Positions 47,794 to 56,250 of a stretch of DNA of 64,000 nucleotides are shown piece after piece. The DNA lies in the NCBI RefSeq assembly GCF_002223055.1, contig NZ_NKFL01000004.1, forward strand, positions 1,240,001 to 1,304,000. The letters run 5' to 3'. Position 1 is the first letter of the stretch. Each line of letters starts with the position of its first letter. The notes below the pieces were generated by a model, which saw only the letters and a program-made list of their open reading frames with translations, was not told the DNA's origin and searched no databases. Position numbers and translations under genes: made by a program. The DNA is from Burkholderia sp. HI2500. Lineage in GTDB: Bacteria; Pseudomonadota; Gammaproteobacteria; Burkholderiales; Burkholderiaceae.

Positions 47794-48819
47794 TTACATG
47801 CCTCTTCGCTTTACGATTTTCGTTCGATCGTAGACGCGCGCCGTCGTCGCCGGATTCGCATGCAAGTCCGGCAATGCGCCGCGTTCCGCCTTATGCCGCG
47901 TCACGTAATACGCGCGCAGGTCGTGGAACGTAAAGCGCCTCCCGATCTTCTTCAGCTCCAGGGCCTTGCTCATCAGCTTCGACCATTCGGTCTTGAAGCC
48001 GGCCGGCGTGTAGTGCGTCGCGTATCGATTCGAGAACACGTATAGGCAGTCGTCCTTGCGAGCAGCGCGCAGGCGCGCGATCAGTTCGGTCAGAGCGGGC
48101 GTGATCTCGATATGCTCGATCACCTCGCCGCGTTTCTTGCCGCGCTGCTTCGCGCGCTTGACGCGGATCTCGCCGGCGGCTTCGTCGATCTGCGGCCACG
48201 CGAGATCGAGAAACTCGACCTTCCGGTTGCCCGCCAGCGCCGCGTATTCGGCGGCCATGCCGATGACCGCCTTCTGTCCGCCGAGCGACGCGACCCAGGC
48301 GGCGAACGACTGGAAGTCTTCCGGTTCGGGTGCTTCGGTGCGCGGCTGCTCCTCGTTCCGACGAACCTCGCGACAGGGGTTATGCTTGGCCTCGCCGCGG
48401 TCGATCGCCAGACCGATCAGGTTCGAAAGCAGCGCAACCTCGCGGTTGGCGCGCACCGGCGCGGCTGCGCGCTCGATGCGCAGATAGCGCGAGACGTGTG
48501 TCGCGTCGATGTCGGCGGCGCGCATGTCGCCGAACGTTTCCAGCAGCGGCCCGCTGCATTGCTTGTAGTCGTTGCGCGTGTACTGCGAGTAGCGCTGCCA
48601 TCCGGGCGTCTCCTGGAACTGCTCCCATAGCCGCGCGATCGTGCCAACGTCGTCGCCGGCGCCGAGCAGGTCGAGCACCTTGCGTATTGCGACGAGCCGG
48701 TCCTGGCCGAGGTTGATCGGCTTCTTCCCGACCGGGTGATAGCGGTACGTGAAGCCTTCCTTCCGTTTCCGCGCCTCCATGCGCGGCAGGAGGCCATCAC
48801 GTTCCCGGTGCTTCTTCAT
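47794..48819 (-). CDS. int: Phage integrase (tyrosine recombinase)
   Basis: A 341-residue site-specific recombinase. It has an N-terminal arm-binding segment (GFTYRYHPVGKKPINLG), a core-binding SAM-like domain (about 65-145) and a catalytic domain with the first Arg in AALAGNRKVEFLDLAW, HxxR in TFHDLRAYYVT, and the nucleophile Tyr in ARVYDRTK. The ATG at 48819 overlaps the stop of the upstream Xis-like gene in ATGA. It lies at the phage edge next to tRNA-His and is the last gene of the leftward operon. Confidence 0.93.
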   Translation of the reverse strand: MKKHRERDGLLPRMEARKRKEGFTYRYHPVGKKPINLGQDRLVAIRKVLDLLGAGDDVGTIARLWEQFQETPGWQRYSQYTRNDYKQCSGPLLETFGDMRAADIDATHVSRYLRIERAAAPVRANREVALLSNLIGLAIDRGEAKHNPCREVRRNEEQPRTEAPEPEDFQSFAAWVASLGGQKAVIGMAAEYAALAGNRKVEFLDLAWPQIDEAAGEIRVKRAKQRGKKRGEVIEHIEITPALTELIARLRAARKDDCLYVFSNRYATHYTPAGFKTEWSKLMSKALELKKIGRRFTFHDLRAYYVTRHKAERGALPDLHANPATTARVYDRTKIVKRRGM

Positions 48820-49022
48820 GCTGCGACTCTCCATTTCGGCTGCGCGCGCGGCGCGGCTTCGGCGCGCGGGCGGTTGACCTGCTCCCACGTCAGCATGGGA
48901 TGCCCGTCAGCCTTTCGCGGCGCGTCGATGCCGAGTGCTTTCTTGATCCACCGGGCCTGCGCCGCACCCTGTTTCAGGCCGCCCGTCAGCTCGACGAGCT
49001 CGTCATTGGTCACGATTGGCAT
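48816..49022 (-). CDS. DUF4224-like / excisionase-type small DNA-binding protein
   Basis: A 68-residue protein (NDELVELTGGLKQGAAQARWIKKALGI...GHPMLTWEQVNR). The pattern, a short helix-turn-helix for picking substrate sites plus a C-terminal basic tail, matches the DUF4224 proteins that commonly sit just upstream of phage integrases. It probably controls integration direction or acts as a recombination directionality factor (inference from position). Confidence 0.78.
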   Translation of the reverse strand: MPIVTNDELVELTGGLKQGAAQARWIKKALGIDAPRKADGHPMLTWEQVNRPRAEAAPRAQPKWRVAA

Positions 49023-49024
49023 GG

Positions 49025-50032
49025 CTACACCTCCGGGAATTCGTCGTGCGTACGGCCGTCGAGGTGGCGGCCGGCGGCGCGCTTTCCGACCTTGGTAAAG
49101 TGGTGGTTCGCCGCGAAGCGGAAAACTGGCTCACGAGCTGGTGTCGTCCCGCATCCGCGGATAGCCGTGCCATTCGGCTCGACAGGCAGCCATTCGCCCC
49201 ATTGCTTGAACAGAAACGGCACGCCGTAGGCCGCGCACTGGTCGCGAAGATCTCGGGCCCAGCCGGGATGAATCGGCCGCGCGCCGGGGCCGCTTTCGCC
49301 GCCGACGATCACCCAGTCGAGTCTGGGCGAGCTGTACCCCGAACCGTCGTCGGCATATTCGGTGGTCGGCCCGTGGATCCACGGCGCATCGGCAGGGCAG
49401 TCTTCGCAGGACTGCATTTCCCGCATGCAGCAGACACCCGTTGGATCGAACCAAGCTCGAAGATCGACCGGCCCGAGCAGCGGCTCCATCGATAGAAACC
49501 GGCGGCACGCCGGCGTCATCAGCAGCTTTTCGACATCGCGATCTGCCTCGACCTGATTGACGATCGTCGCGCCGAGCCAGACGTTCGACCACGGCCACGG
49601 CGTGTTGACGCCGCGGCCGGCGAGTTCCAGTGCCCGCATGATCATCGGCCCGGCATTGCCGATCCGCTTCGTGAGCAGCAGCCAGTCGAGGTGCGGGGTA
49701 TTCCAGATCAGGTCGATCAGGTCCGCGCGCCAGGCGTCCGGAACGGCGTTGTCGAACACGTCTGCGAGCGACGCGCAGAATACGCGCTGGCGCCGGCCGT
49801 GCGCGGCGAAAAACTCGGCATGTGCCTCTTCCCATGCGAGCGGCTTGCGCCAATTCGCCTGCGACGTGCGGCGGCGCGGCGCGCCGGGCCCCCAGTTCAC
49901 GGCCGTGCCGCCGGCGAAGCGCGCGTTACGCGTCTCCGCGTAGCAGTGGTCGCAGCCCGGGCCGACCTTCTGGCAGCCTTCCCACGGGTTGAAGGTGTGG
50001 TCGCACCATTCGATTTTGGTGTTCTCGCTCAC
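49025..50032 (-). CDS. Phage Gp37/Gp68-like DUF5131 protein
   Basis: A 335-residue protein from GTG 50032 (good aggag site). The N terminus TKIEWCDHTFNPWEGC and then CDHCYAE give a Cys-rich cluster reminiscent of radical-SAM or related TIM-barrel proteins. The later motifs LLTKRIGN, WLGATIVNQ, FLSMEPLLGPVDL and VIVGGESGPGARP are those of the DUF5131 phage family. Function unknown; an enzyme is likely. The upstream frame to 50116 belongs to the preceding gene in another phase. Confidence 0.85.
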   Translation of the reverse strand: MSENTKIEWCDHTFNPWEGCQKVGPGCDHCYAETRNARFAGGTAVNWGPGAPRRRTSQANWRKPLAWEEAHAEFFAAHGRRQRVFCASLADVFDNAVPDAWRADLIDLIWNTPHLDWLLLTKRIGNAGPMIMRALELAGRGVNTPWPWSNVWLGATIVNQVEADRDVEKLLMTPACRRFLSMEPLLGPVDLRAWFDPTGVCCMREMQSCEDCPADAPWIHGPTTEYADDGSGYSSPRLDWVIVGGESGPGARPIHPGWARDLRDQCAAYGVPFLFKQWGEWLPVEPNGTAIRGCGTTPAREPVFRFAANHHFTKVGKRAAGRHLDGRTHDEFPEV

Positions 50033-50787
50033 GATGCGTCTCCTGCGCGGGCGGTGTCGTACTTGGCTTTGGCTTCGCGGTAGTGTTCGTCGCAGCAGAA
50101 GCCTTGGCCCATCCAAAGCGAGGACGACGGATTGCCGCAGAAGCAGGACGGCATGGGGTTCACCTGGTTTGCGTTGAACCAGAACTGAGCATGCTTGCCG
50201 TGCGGCGCGTCGAAATCGGGGAGGTGGCCCGGACCGGCCAAGGTATTGACGATCCAGCTCAGGCCCGCTTCAGCGCCGTTGCCGTGCTGCCACTCGATAA
50301 CGGCGGACTGCATGGCAACGGTTTGGTCGTGGATGATGTCCGACAGCGTCTTGATGAGAGACTCCGACCGCACGACGTCGCGCGTCTCCTGTTCTTCACG
50401 CTTCAGACGCTCGCGCATCGATTCGTGCTTCTTTTCGCGCACATACAACGCGACTGGACCGTCCTCGGTGTCGTAGATTTCGAGTAGGAGCCAGCCGTCG
50501 CCGGCCGGCGCGCTCGGCGTCCAGAAGCTGCAGTTCGCACTGTTGGATGAGAAGTACTGGTCGTACGTGTCGCAATCGACGTCGTTCTCCATATGGATGA
50601 ACGCGGCTTCGATACCGAACGCAGCGAAGAACGTCTCGTAGTTCACATCCTCGTCGAGGTACGGGACGGCGGGGTGCGACAGCATGCCTTCCTCGTCGCG
50701 CACGATCTCGCGCGGCGTGAGAATCGCGCGGCGCAGCCCCTGGAGGTCGGCCGGCATAGCGGCGCGCGGGGTATCGGTGGTGGTCAT
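50029..50787 (-). CDS. Hypothetical phage protein
   Basis: A 252-residue protein with an acidic N-terminal half (DEDVNYETFFAAFGIEAAFIHMENDVDCDTYDQYF), a long amphipathic helix (about 125-170) and a C-terminal Cys-rich end (SCFCGNPSSS..FCCDEH) that could bind zinc. It overlaps both neighbours by four bases. No family recognised. Confidence 0.75.
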   Translation of the reverse strand: MTTTDTPRAAMPADLQGLRRAILTPREIVRDEEGMLSHPAVPYLDEDVNYETFFAAFGIEAAFIHMENDVDCDTYDQYFSSNSANCSFWTPSAPAGDGWLLLEIYDTEDGPVALYVREKKHESMRERLKREEQETRDVVRSESLIKTLSDIIHDQTVAMQSAVIEWQHGNGAEAGLSWIVNTLAGPGHLPDFDAPHGKHAQFWFNANQVNPMPSCFCGNPSSSLWMGQGFCCDEHYREAKAKYDTARAGDAS

Positions 50788-51179
50788 TGTTCCCGGCCCT
50801 CCATGTCGGCAGCGGTGATGACGTACTGGCGCACATTGACGACGCTGTAGAACGTCGGCTTCGCGTGCTTCTCGATCCAGCCGGCCAGCAGCGCATCGAG
50901 TTCGGCCCTTGCTTCTGGCATGACGTCCGGGTAGCCGTCCGCGTATTCGCCGACCTCGTCGTAGGCACGATTGCCCATCGTGTCAATCACGTCGCCCGCA
51001 TCGCACAGATACTTGATCGAGATGGGTTCAACATCTCCGACGTACACGACGTCGCCGATGGCGAGGTCCTCGTATGTGTCGAGCAGCTCATCGAGCTCGT
51101 TACACGTAAAATCCTCGTTGTTGCGGCTCCAGACGACGCGCATATCAGCTGCGTGGCTGCTTTCGGTTTGGATGGTCAT
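50784..51179 (-). CDS. Hypothetical phage protein
   Basis: A 131-residue acidic protein (VVWSRNNEDFTCNELDELLDTYEDLAIGDVVYVGD). Acidic composition is seen in DNA-mimic antirestriction proteins, but I see no diagnostic motif, so no function is given. It starts 10 bases after the reverse transcriptase stop, so it is translated from the same transcript as the DGR. Confidence 0.72.
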   Translation of the reverse strand: MTIQTESSHAADMRVVWSRNNEDFTCNELDELLDTYEDLAIGDVVYVGDVEPISIKYLCDAGDVIDTMGNRAYDEVGEYADGYPDVMPEARAELDALLAGWIEKHAKPTFYSVVNVRQYVITAADMEGREQ

Positions 51180-51189
51180 GGTGTGATCC

Positions 51190-52461
51190 TCAGAAGGTTT
51201 TCGTAAGATCTCGATCGATGGCTTTCCCCAGCGAACGCAGGAGGTTCGCGAGGCTTGCGCGATCGTGGTGGCTGGCGGTTGCCTGCCGCAGCAGGCCGAA
51301 ATACGAATTCGCGACCGGCATCAGGTCGCCGGCTGGTGTCTCGGCGACGCGCCGCAGGGCTTCGTTGCGCGTGCGTTTCCGCGTCTCGCGACGCCATGGC
51401 TTGATGACCTGGCCGACGAAGTCGATGCCGCGGTCAATCGGCTGGAGGATGGTTTTGCGCGGGTTGATCCGCGCGCCGAGCTGCGTGGGCAGGAACGCGG
51501 TGACGTCGGCGAGGATCGCGTTCAAGCGCGCCGGCGACTCGTGCAGGAACACGAAATCGTCGACGTAGCGGATGTAGTGCCGCGCGCCGAGCACATGCTT
51601 CGCGCGCTGATCGAGAACGTCGAGGTACACGTTCGCGAAGAACTGGCTCGACAGGTTGCCGATCGGGAGGCCAAGGTGGTCGGCTTGTTCCATCAGGCGC
51701 TTGTGCGGCGGGACGAGCTCCATCATTGCCGGGTCCCCGTGGTATTCGAAGTCGGCCCGTGGATCGTGCATCAGCACGCGCTCGGTCAGCGCACGCCAAA
51801 ACGGCTCGGAGATCTTCTCGAAGAGCAGGCCGAGCAGGATGCGCTTGTCGATGCTGACAAAGAAGTTCGCGAGATCGCACTTCAGGTAGAACGCGCGACG
51901 CGACCAGTTCTGCGTGATCGATCGCACCTTCGCTTCGAGGCGCTGCGCGGCGTATAGCGTGCCGCGGCCCTTGATGCAGGCGCATGAATCGGCGATGAAG
52001 GACCGCTCGAAGCGCGGGCCGATCCGGTTGTAAAGCAGGTGGTGCACGATACGATCGCGAAACGCAGCCGCCCAGACTTCGCGCGGCTTCGGTCTCGTGA
52101 TGACGAAGCATTTCGAGCGGCCGGGCGTGTAGCTGCCGTCGGCCAGCTCGTCGTACAGACGTCGCAGGTTGCGTTCGAGCCGTATTTCGAACGCAAGCGC
52201 TGCATTGCTGTTTCGCTTCGTTCGCCGGCAGTCGAGATACGCTTCGACGAGCTCGGCGAACGAAAATGGCCCTCGATCTGCGGACGGCGCGGGCGCGCAA
52301 CTCGTTGTTCTGGTGGTTGTTGTTCTGGTTGCCATTGTTGAAGTTCTGGTACCACGCCCAGCCGGAGGTATCGTGCGATCTACGTCGCCCGACCGATTTC
52401 TCAGTCGGGAAACTGCGCTGGACCTTTCCGCACGCCGGCGGCCGGTTTCCTCATTGCGCAT
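51190..52461 (-). CDS. DGR reverse transcriptase
   Basis: Reverse transcriptase of a diversity-generating retroelement. It copies template-repeat RNA with errors at adenines so that cDNA can replace variable repeats. From ATG 52461 (423 residues) the RT domains are: RT2-like FVITRPKPREVW, RT3 FYLKCDLANFFVSID, RT4 GLPIGNLSSQFFANVYLD with the DGR-specific SQ replacing QG, RT5 RYVDDFVFL with catalytic YVDD (about 299-302), and RT6/7 GIDFVGQVIKPWRR. Homology begins just after the template repeat, and no ATG, GTG or TTG lies between the repeat and the RT domain in frame. The start is therefore uncertain: 52620/52623 (overlapping avd), 52461, or ATG 52335 inside the repeat. Operon with avd and two target genes. 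Confidence 0.93.
   Translation of the reverse strand: MRNEETGRRRAERSSAVSRLRNRSGDVDRTIPPAGRGTRTSTMATRTTTTRTTSCAPAPSADRGPFSFAELVEAYLDCRRTKRNSNAALAFEIRLERNLRRLYDELADGSYTPGRSKCFVITRPKPREVWAAAFRDRIVHHLLYNRIGPRFERSFIADSCACIKGRGTLYAAQRLEAKVRSITQNWSRRAFYLKCDLANFFVSIDKRILLGLLFEKISEPFWRALTERVLMHDPRADFEYHGDPAMMELVPPHKRLMEQADHLGLPIGNLSSQFFANVYLDVLDQRAKHVLGARHYIRYVDDFVFLHESPARLNAILADVTAFLPTQLGARINPRKTILQPIDRGIDFVGQVIKPWRRETRKRTRNEALRRVAETPAGDLMPVANSYFGLLRQATASHHDRASLANLLRSLGKAIDRDLTKTF
52277..52366 (-). repeat. DGR template repeat (TR), 90 bp
   Basis: Matches the three variable repeats at 52921-53010, 53407-53495 and 59538-59627. On the sense (minus) strand it is rich in AAC/AAT triplets and in the target reading phase would encode nine Asn. 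The first 28 plus-strand bases are identical in all four copies and include a 14-base run of only G and C on the sense strand, comparable to the (G/C)14 element of the Bordetella phage DGR. It lies between avd and the RT catalytic domain, inside the open RT frame. Confidence 0.95.
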
Positions 52462-52528
52462 GGCGGTGGCTTTGTGAGCCAGCGGCACGACCAGATTGAT
52501 ATATCGCTCAGCCGCGAAGGCCTTGACC

Positions 52529-52885
52529 TTAGCGGAGCGGGCGACGGTTTGCGGCGTTCTTCCAGCCGGTGGCCTGCTTCCCGATGCTCGTCGTCTTCTC
52601 GACGGCAGCTGCGTAGCCATCACGAGCGATCAGGCGTTTGTCCATGCTGAGACGAAGCAGCAGCTCGATCACCTGCAGGCGCTCGAGCAATTCGACGAGG
52701 TGGGGCGCCTTGTCGGCTGCGACGTTCGCGCGGAACACCAACACCATGATCTCGATGCATTCCGCGCTGATCTTCTCGCCGATGCTGCGCTTGAAGTCGC
52801 GGGGCATGTTCTTGACCAGGCTGGTAACGTCATCGAGTAGCCCGTAGGCCGCTCGATATATCGGGAGTTGGTTGTGCAGGGCCAC
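52529..52885 (-). CDS. avd: DGR accessory variability determinant (Avd)
   Basis: A 118-residue helical protein (LPIYRAAYGLLDDVTSLVKNMPRDFKRSIGEKI...MVLVFRANVAADKAPHLVELLERLQVIELLLRLSMDKRLI) with the pattern of the S23-type four-helix bundle of Avd. Avd forms a pentamer that binds the RT and the template RNA. The start appears to be GTG 52885, 14 bases after the stop of the first target gene. Order target-avd-TR-RT is the same as in Bordetella phage BPP-1. Confidence 0.93.
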   Translation of the reverse strand: MALHNQLPIYRAAYGLLDDVTSLVKNMPRDFKRSIGEKISAECIEIMVLVFRANVAADKAPHLVELLERLQVIELLLRLSMDKRLIARDGYAAAVEKTTSIGKQATGWKNAANRRPLR

Positions 52886-52899
52886 GGTGGGTTAAATGA

Positions 52900-53364
52900 T
52901 CAAAAAACTGAAGGGATAAATCTGCGGACGGCGCGGGCGCGCAACTCGTTGCCCTGGCGGGTGCCGTTCTGGCCGCCATTGCCGAAGTACGGGCACCACG
53001 CCCAGCCGGAATTCGATTCGTGACGTTCGCCGGACCAGTAATAGGCCTGCTCGAACTCGCCCTTCAGGTTGGCGAACAGGAGCGATTGCTCCCGCGGCGT
53101 CGGCAGTTCGCCGCCACGTTCGGCGGCCCATGCCTTCGCCGCCTCCCAATCCAGATCTTCGGCCTCCCCCGGCAGGAGAATCAGGTAGTGGCTCAACGAG
53201 CCGTCTTCGAGAAGAATCTGGCCGGCGATGCGCTCGCCGGCCGCGAGCGGGATCGTGACGGCGTCGACGTGGTACTCGGTCGCGCGCGGTTGCTTCTTGA
53301 ACTCGTCGATCATCGCGCCGATGCGCGCGTGATCTGCTTCGATCTGTTCGAGCGTGATCGTCAT
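52900..53364 (-). CDS. DGR target protein A (DUF1566/C-type-lectin-like)
   Basis: A 154-residue protein. An N-terminal alpha/beta stretch (IEADHARIGAMIDEFKKQP) precedes a Lcl/DUF1566-like domain: LPGEAEDLDWEAAKAWAAERGGELPTPREQSLLFANL, AYYWSGE and GWAWC. It ends in the variable repeat and ELRARAVRRF. Thirteen template adenines are substituted in its VR, giving new residues at surface positions of the lectin-type fold. It lacks a signal peptide and is too small for a tail fibre. Starts at ATG 53364, ends 14 bases before avd. Confidence 0.9.
   Translation of the reverse strand: MTITLEQIEADHARIGAMIDEFKKQPRATEYHVDAVTIPLAAGERIAGQILLEDGSLSHYLILLPGEAEDLDWEAAKAWAAERGGELPTPREQSLLFANLKGEFEQAYYWSGERHESNSGWAWCPYFGNGGQNGTRQGNELRARAVRRFIPSVF
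52921..53010 (-). repeat. DGR variable repeat VR1
   Basis: 90 bp aligned without gaps to the template repeat. All 13 differences are at template sense-strand adenines, and the last 28 sense bases are identical. The codons encode GWAWCPYFGNGGQNGTRQGN. Confidence 0.95.
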
Positions 53365-53394
53365 TGCATGCTCCGATTGTGAATGGCTGAAGGG

Positions 53395-53757
53395 TTAAAT
53401 CGACAATCTGCGGACGGCGCGGGCGCGCAACTCGCTGGTCTGGCGGTTGAGGCTCTGGTAGCCATCGTCGAAGTCCTGGGACCACGCCCAGCCGGGATAG
53501 TCGGGGTCGTCGTCCGGCGTGTTGGACCAGTACGCAGCCTTCTCGAACAGGTCGCGGTGCTGTTCGTAAGCGATCACGAGCTCGGTGCGCGTCGGCAAAT
53601 CACCGCCGATGCTCTTGGCCCAGTCCATCTGTTCCTGCCACGTTGCGCGATCGTTGTCGCCGGGCAGCAGGATCGTGTGCGTGACGTCGCCATTCTTGTC
53701 GACGAAGCCGCCGAGGTAAATCTCGCCCTCGGCGAGCGTGGGAAGCTGGATCTGCAT
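53395..53757 (-). CDS. DGR target protein B (DUF1566/C-type-lectin-like)
   Basis: A 120-residue protein: LAEGEIYLGGFVDKNGDVTHTILLPGDND, the helix QEQMDWAKSIGGDLPTRTEL, KAAYWSNTPDD and PGWAWSQDF, ending ELRARAVRRLSI. It is a minimal DUF1566/C-type lectin domain whose C-terminal variable positions come from VR2. It is shorter than target A but close to target C throughout, so the two are paralogues. It lies 30 bases upstream of target A. Confidence 0.9.
   Translation of the reverse strand: MQIQLPTLAEGEIYLGGFVDKNGDVTHTILLPGDNDRATWQEQMDWAKSIGGDLPTRTELVIAYEQHRDLFEKAAYWSNTPDDDPDYPGWAWSQDFDDGYQSLNRQTSELRARAVRRLSI
53407..53495 (-). repeat. DGR variable repeat VR2
   Basis: 89 bp aligned to the template repeat. 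All 11 internal differences are at template sense adenines; homology ends at 53495. The variable codons read SQDFDDGYQSLNRQTS. Confidence 0.95.
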
Positions 53758-53851
53758 GGTTTCTCCGGAAAAGAGAAGGGCGCCGATGAATGCGGCGCCC
53801 TTCGAATGCCGCGCGGACCGAGGTGAGCCGCGCGGGATAGGCTCTGTTGAA

Positions 53852-54475
53852 TCAGCGGGGCATCCACTGCGTGCCGCGCACGATCCGGCCGACCGGTTCG
53901 AGCACGAGCACCTCGGATTCCTTCTCGCTGCGCACGAGTGCGCTTCCGCGGCGCTGGGCTTTCTCCAGCGATTCGTGGCGTTGCGGCTTGCAGTTGCGGC
54001 CGACCGTGACGAACAGCGGCGCGCGTATGCCGACCGGGCCGAGCGTCAGCTCGTCGATGCGGGCCTCGAGCGCCGCGGCATTCGCGCGCCAGGTGTCGGC
54101 TTTCTGCTGCGCGGCGTCGCGCTCGGCCGCGAGGCGTTCGACATCGGCGCGCAGGTCTGCGATGACCCGCGCAACGTCGATGACGCCTGCGTTCGGGTCC
54201 AGCGACTTCTCGACCAGGCCGACCGATACCAGCGCCGGCGCGGCTGCGGCCGGCGGCGTGTCGCCAGGCGGCGGGGGCGCCTTCACTGCGCGCGCGAGCC
54301 AGTACACGTACTCGTTGCCGCCGCCGGCACGCTTCTCGCGCTCGACGATCGCCTCGCCGAGCATCCGGTTCAGCTCCTTCGTCACGTCGAGCTGCGGAAG
54401 TCCGGTTCCGGTCGCCACGGCCTTCGCCGTGGCTTCCGACGTCGCGGTGAGATACTTCTCGATGTCCTCTCTCAT
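53852..54475 (-). CDS. Phage protein with N-terminal winged helix (function unknown)
   Basis: A 207-residue protein. The first 65 residues (IEKYLTATSEATAKAVATGTGLPQLDVTKELNRMLGEAIVEREKR) look like a winged helix. A Pro/Ala-rich linker (about 68-85), a coiled coil (about 105-145, DLRADVERLAAERDAAQQKADTWRANAAALEARIDEL) and a basic C-terminal part follow. It overlaps the ATPase gene by four bases. Its function is not known. Confidence 0.72.
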   Translation of the reverse strand: MREDIEKYLTATSEATAKAVATGTGLPQLDVTKELNRMLGEAIVEREKRAGGGNEYVYWLARAVKAPPPPGDTPPAAAAPALVSVGLVEKSLDPNAGVIDVARVIADLRADVERLAAERDAAQQKADTWRANAAALEARIDELTLGPVGIRAPLFVTVGRNCKPQRHESLEKAQRRGSALVRSEKESEVLVLEPVGRIVRGTQWMPR

Positions 54476-56238
54476 GCTGCCTCCCGTATTGCATGCTGCG
54501 CGGCCGGCGCGACCTGACCATCCTCGACCCAGAAAGCCTCGATGGCTTCGGGCAGGCCGCCGGGCGGCGTCTTCAGGCTCATGAACACGAGCGCTGTGTC
54601 GACCTGGTAGGTGTATGCGAGGTCGTCGAGCCAGTACAGCAGCCGTTCACGCTCCGGCCCGACCAGCACATCTGCGCGATCAAGGACGAGCAGTTTCAGG
54701 CCCGAGAAGTGGCTGATCGCCGCGGCTATGTGCGCGTCGGCGCGCCAGCGTTCCGATTCCGACAGTAAGGCGTACGCACGACCGTTCGCGAGGATCTCCA
54801 TTTCCGGCGTGATCGTGACGTCGGCCCATTCAGACAGCTCGGCGAGCGCGGTCAGGCGCTCGTTCATCGGTGTCAGCGCTTCGCGCAGCAGGTCGGCCGG
54901 AATTCCGTTCGGCGCGAGCGCGTCGGCGATTGCTTCCCAGACGGCCACGTCCTGATACAGCGCGAAAGCCTTACCCGTAATCTCGATTGCGGCGACGGCG
55001 CGGCGCTCGGCGTCGCGCGCGGCCGCGATGTCCGTGTCGAGCTGCTTACGGCGTTGCATCAGCGCGCCGAGCTCGCGGCGCGCCGCGTCGATCGCATCGC
55101 CCGACGAGTCGCCGGCGCCGGCAGTCGCTTCGTTCTCCAGGTCCTTCAGTTGCTTCGCCGCCGCGTCAGCCGCTTCGAGTTCCGCGCGGCGATTGCGGGC
55201 GGCGTTCTGCAGCACCGTGAGGCTGCGCTCGTACTCGGGCAGTTTCGCGATCGCTTCATCATCGCGCGCGCCGGCTGCGGCGGCGGCCGTGAGCGCGCCA
55301 TGCAGGAAACGCAGCAGCGCGCCGCATTCTGGGCAGCTGCATTCCGTGCCGGCCGGTGCGGCGCCGGCGCGCACGCGCATCGCATCGACCTGCGGCTGAA
55401 ACTCCGCGAGCTGGTCTTCGGCCAGCTGCGCCAGCTCGGCGGCTTTCGCGCAGCCGGATGCCTTGTCGCGCAGCGCGGCGATTTTCGAGGCGCGGGCGCG
55501 CGCGGCGGCTTCGCCGGCCTCGGCCGCGCCGATCTGGCGCTGCAGCTCGCCGACGTCGCCGTCGAGCGACGCGCGCTCGCCTTCGAGCTTGCGCAGCGCC
55601 GCCGCGTCGAAGTTGACCGGTGCCGGTCGCCAATCCGCGGCCTTCTGGCTGCCGTACGTTTCACCGGTCGTCGCGCGCCATGCCTGCTTCGCGCCGCGTG
55701 CGCGATCCGCCGCTTCCTTCTGCGCGGCCTCGAAACCGGCGCGCAGCATCGGCGTGATCGCCTCGAGCTGGGCGTCGACGGCGAGCCTGATCACGCGGGC
55801 CGGAGACGTCAGCTTGTCGACCAGCCGCGCGCGAATTTCCTGGGCACCGATCTTCACGCCCATCAGCTCGTACAGGAACGCGCGGCGCGCAGCGGCGTCG
55901 AGCTGCGCGAAGCGCTGCGCATCGAGCACGAGAGGAAGGCGCGGATCCTCCGCGAGCTCGCGCTTCATTTTCCCGCCTGGCAGCATGACGCTGTTCGCAT
56001 GCTCGCCGCACGCGACGACGATCTGACCAGCCTCGGAACCCTCGGTCACGAGAGAACCGTATTCCTTCTTCAGCGCGACGCGCACGGTGTCTCCGGTGAG
56101 CGCCATACGCACGGCTTCCTGCAGGCTGCTCTTGCCGGCGCCGTTCGGGCCGGCGAAGAGTGCGACGGGTTTCGACAGCCGCAGGTCCGCGGCGTGGATC
56201 CCGAGCACTTTCGAGACATAGATGTCGGTGATCTTCAT
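54472..56238 (-). CDS. SbcC/Rad50-like AAA ATPase with zinc hook
   Basis: A 588-residue SMC-like ATPase. It has Walker A GPNGAGKSS (30-38), a coiled-coil arm, a zinc-hook CPEC motif (302-305) at mid-length, a second coiled arm, then a signature-like LSESERWRADAH (492-503) and Walker B LKLLVLDRADVL (514-525). This is the Rad50/SbcC layout in miniature. No SbcD-like nuclease is adjacent; the Cas4-like nuclease two genes upstream may be its partner. Probably acts in phage DNA end processing with RecT. Confidence 0.88.
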   Translation of the reverse strand: MKITDIYVSKVLGIHAADLRLSKPVALFAGPNGAGKSSLQEAVRMALTGDTVRVALKKEYGSLVTEGSEAGQIVVACGEHANSVMLPGGKMKRELAEDPRLPLVLDAQRFAQLDAAARRAFLYELMGVKIGAQEIRARLVDKLTSPARVIRLAVDAQLEAITPMLRAGFEAAQKEAADRARGAKQAWRATTGETYGSQKAADWRPAPVNFDAAALRKLEGERASLDGDVGELQRQIGAAEAGEAAARARASKIAALRDKASGCAKAAELAQLAEDQLAEFQPQVDAMRVRAGAAPAGTECSCPECGALLRFLHGALTAAAAAGARDDEAIAKLPEYERSLTVLQNAARNRRAELEAADAAAKQLKDLENEATAGAGDSSGDAIDAARRELGALMQRRKQLDTDIAAARDAERRAVAAIEITGKAFALYQDVAVWEAIADALAPNGIPADLLREALTPMNERLTALAELSEWADVTITPEMEILANGRAYALLSESERWRADAHIAAAISHFSGLKLLVLDRADVLVGPERERLLYWLDDLAYTYQVDTALVFMSLKTPPGGLPEAIEAFWVEDGQVAPAAQHAIREAA

Positions 56239-56250
56239 GGGAGGTTCCGG

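Noticed and set aside
50784..51179. Antirestriction (ArdA-like) protein
   Set aside because: The protein is acidic and small, but I see no ArdA or Ocr motif, so the function was left open.
51190..52623. Group II intron or retron as the source of the reverse transcriptase
   Set aside because: There is no intron maturase or HNH domain and no msr/msd-like structure. The SQ motif in RT4, the adjacent Avd and the template/variable repeats with adenine-only changes identify a DGR.
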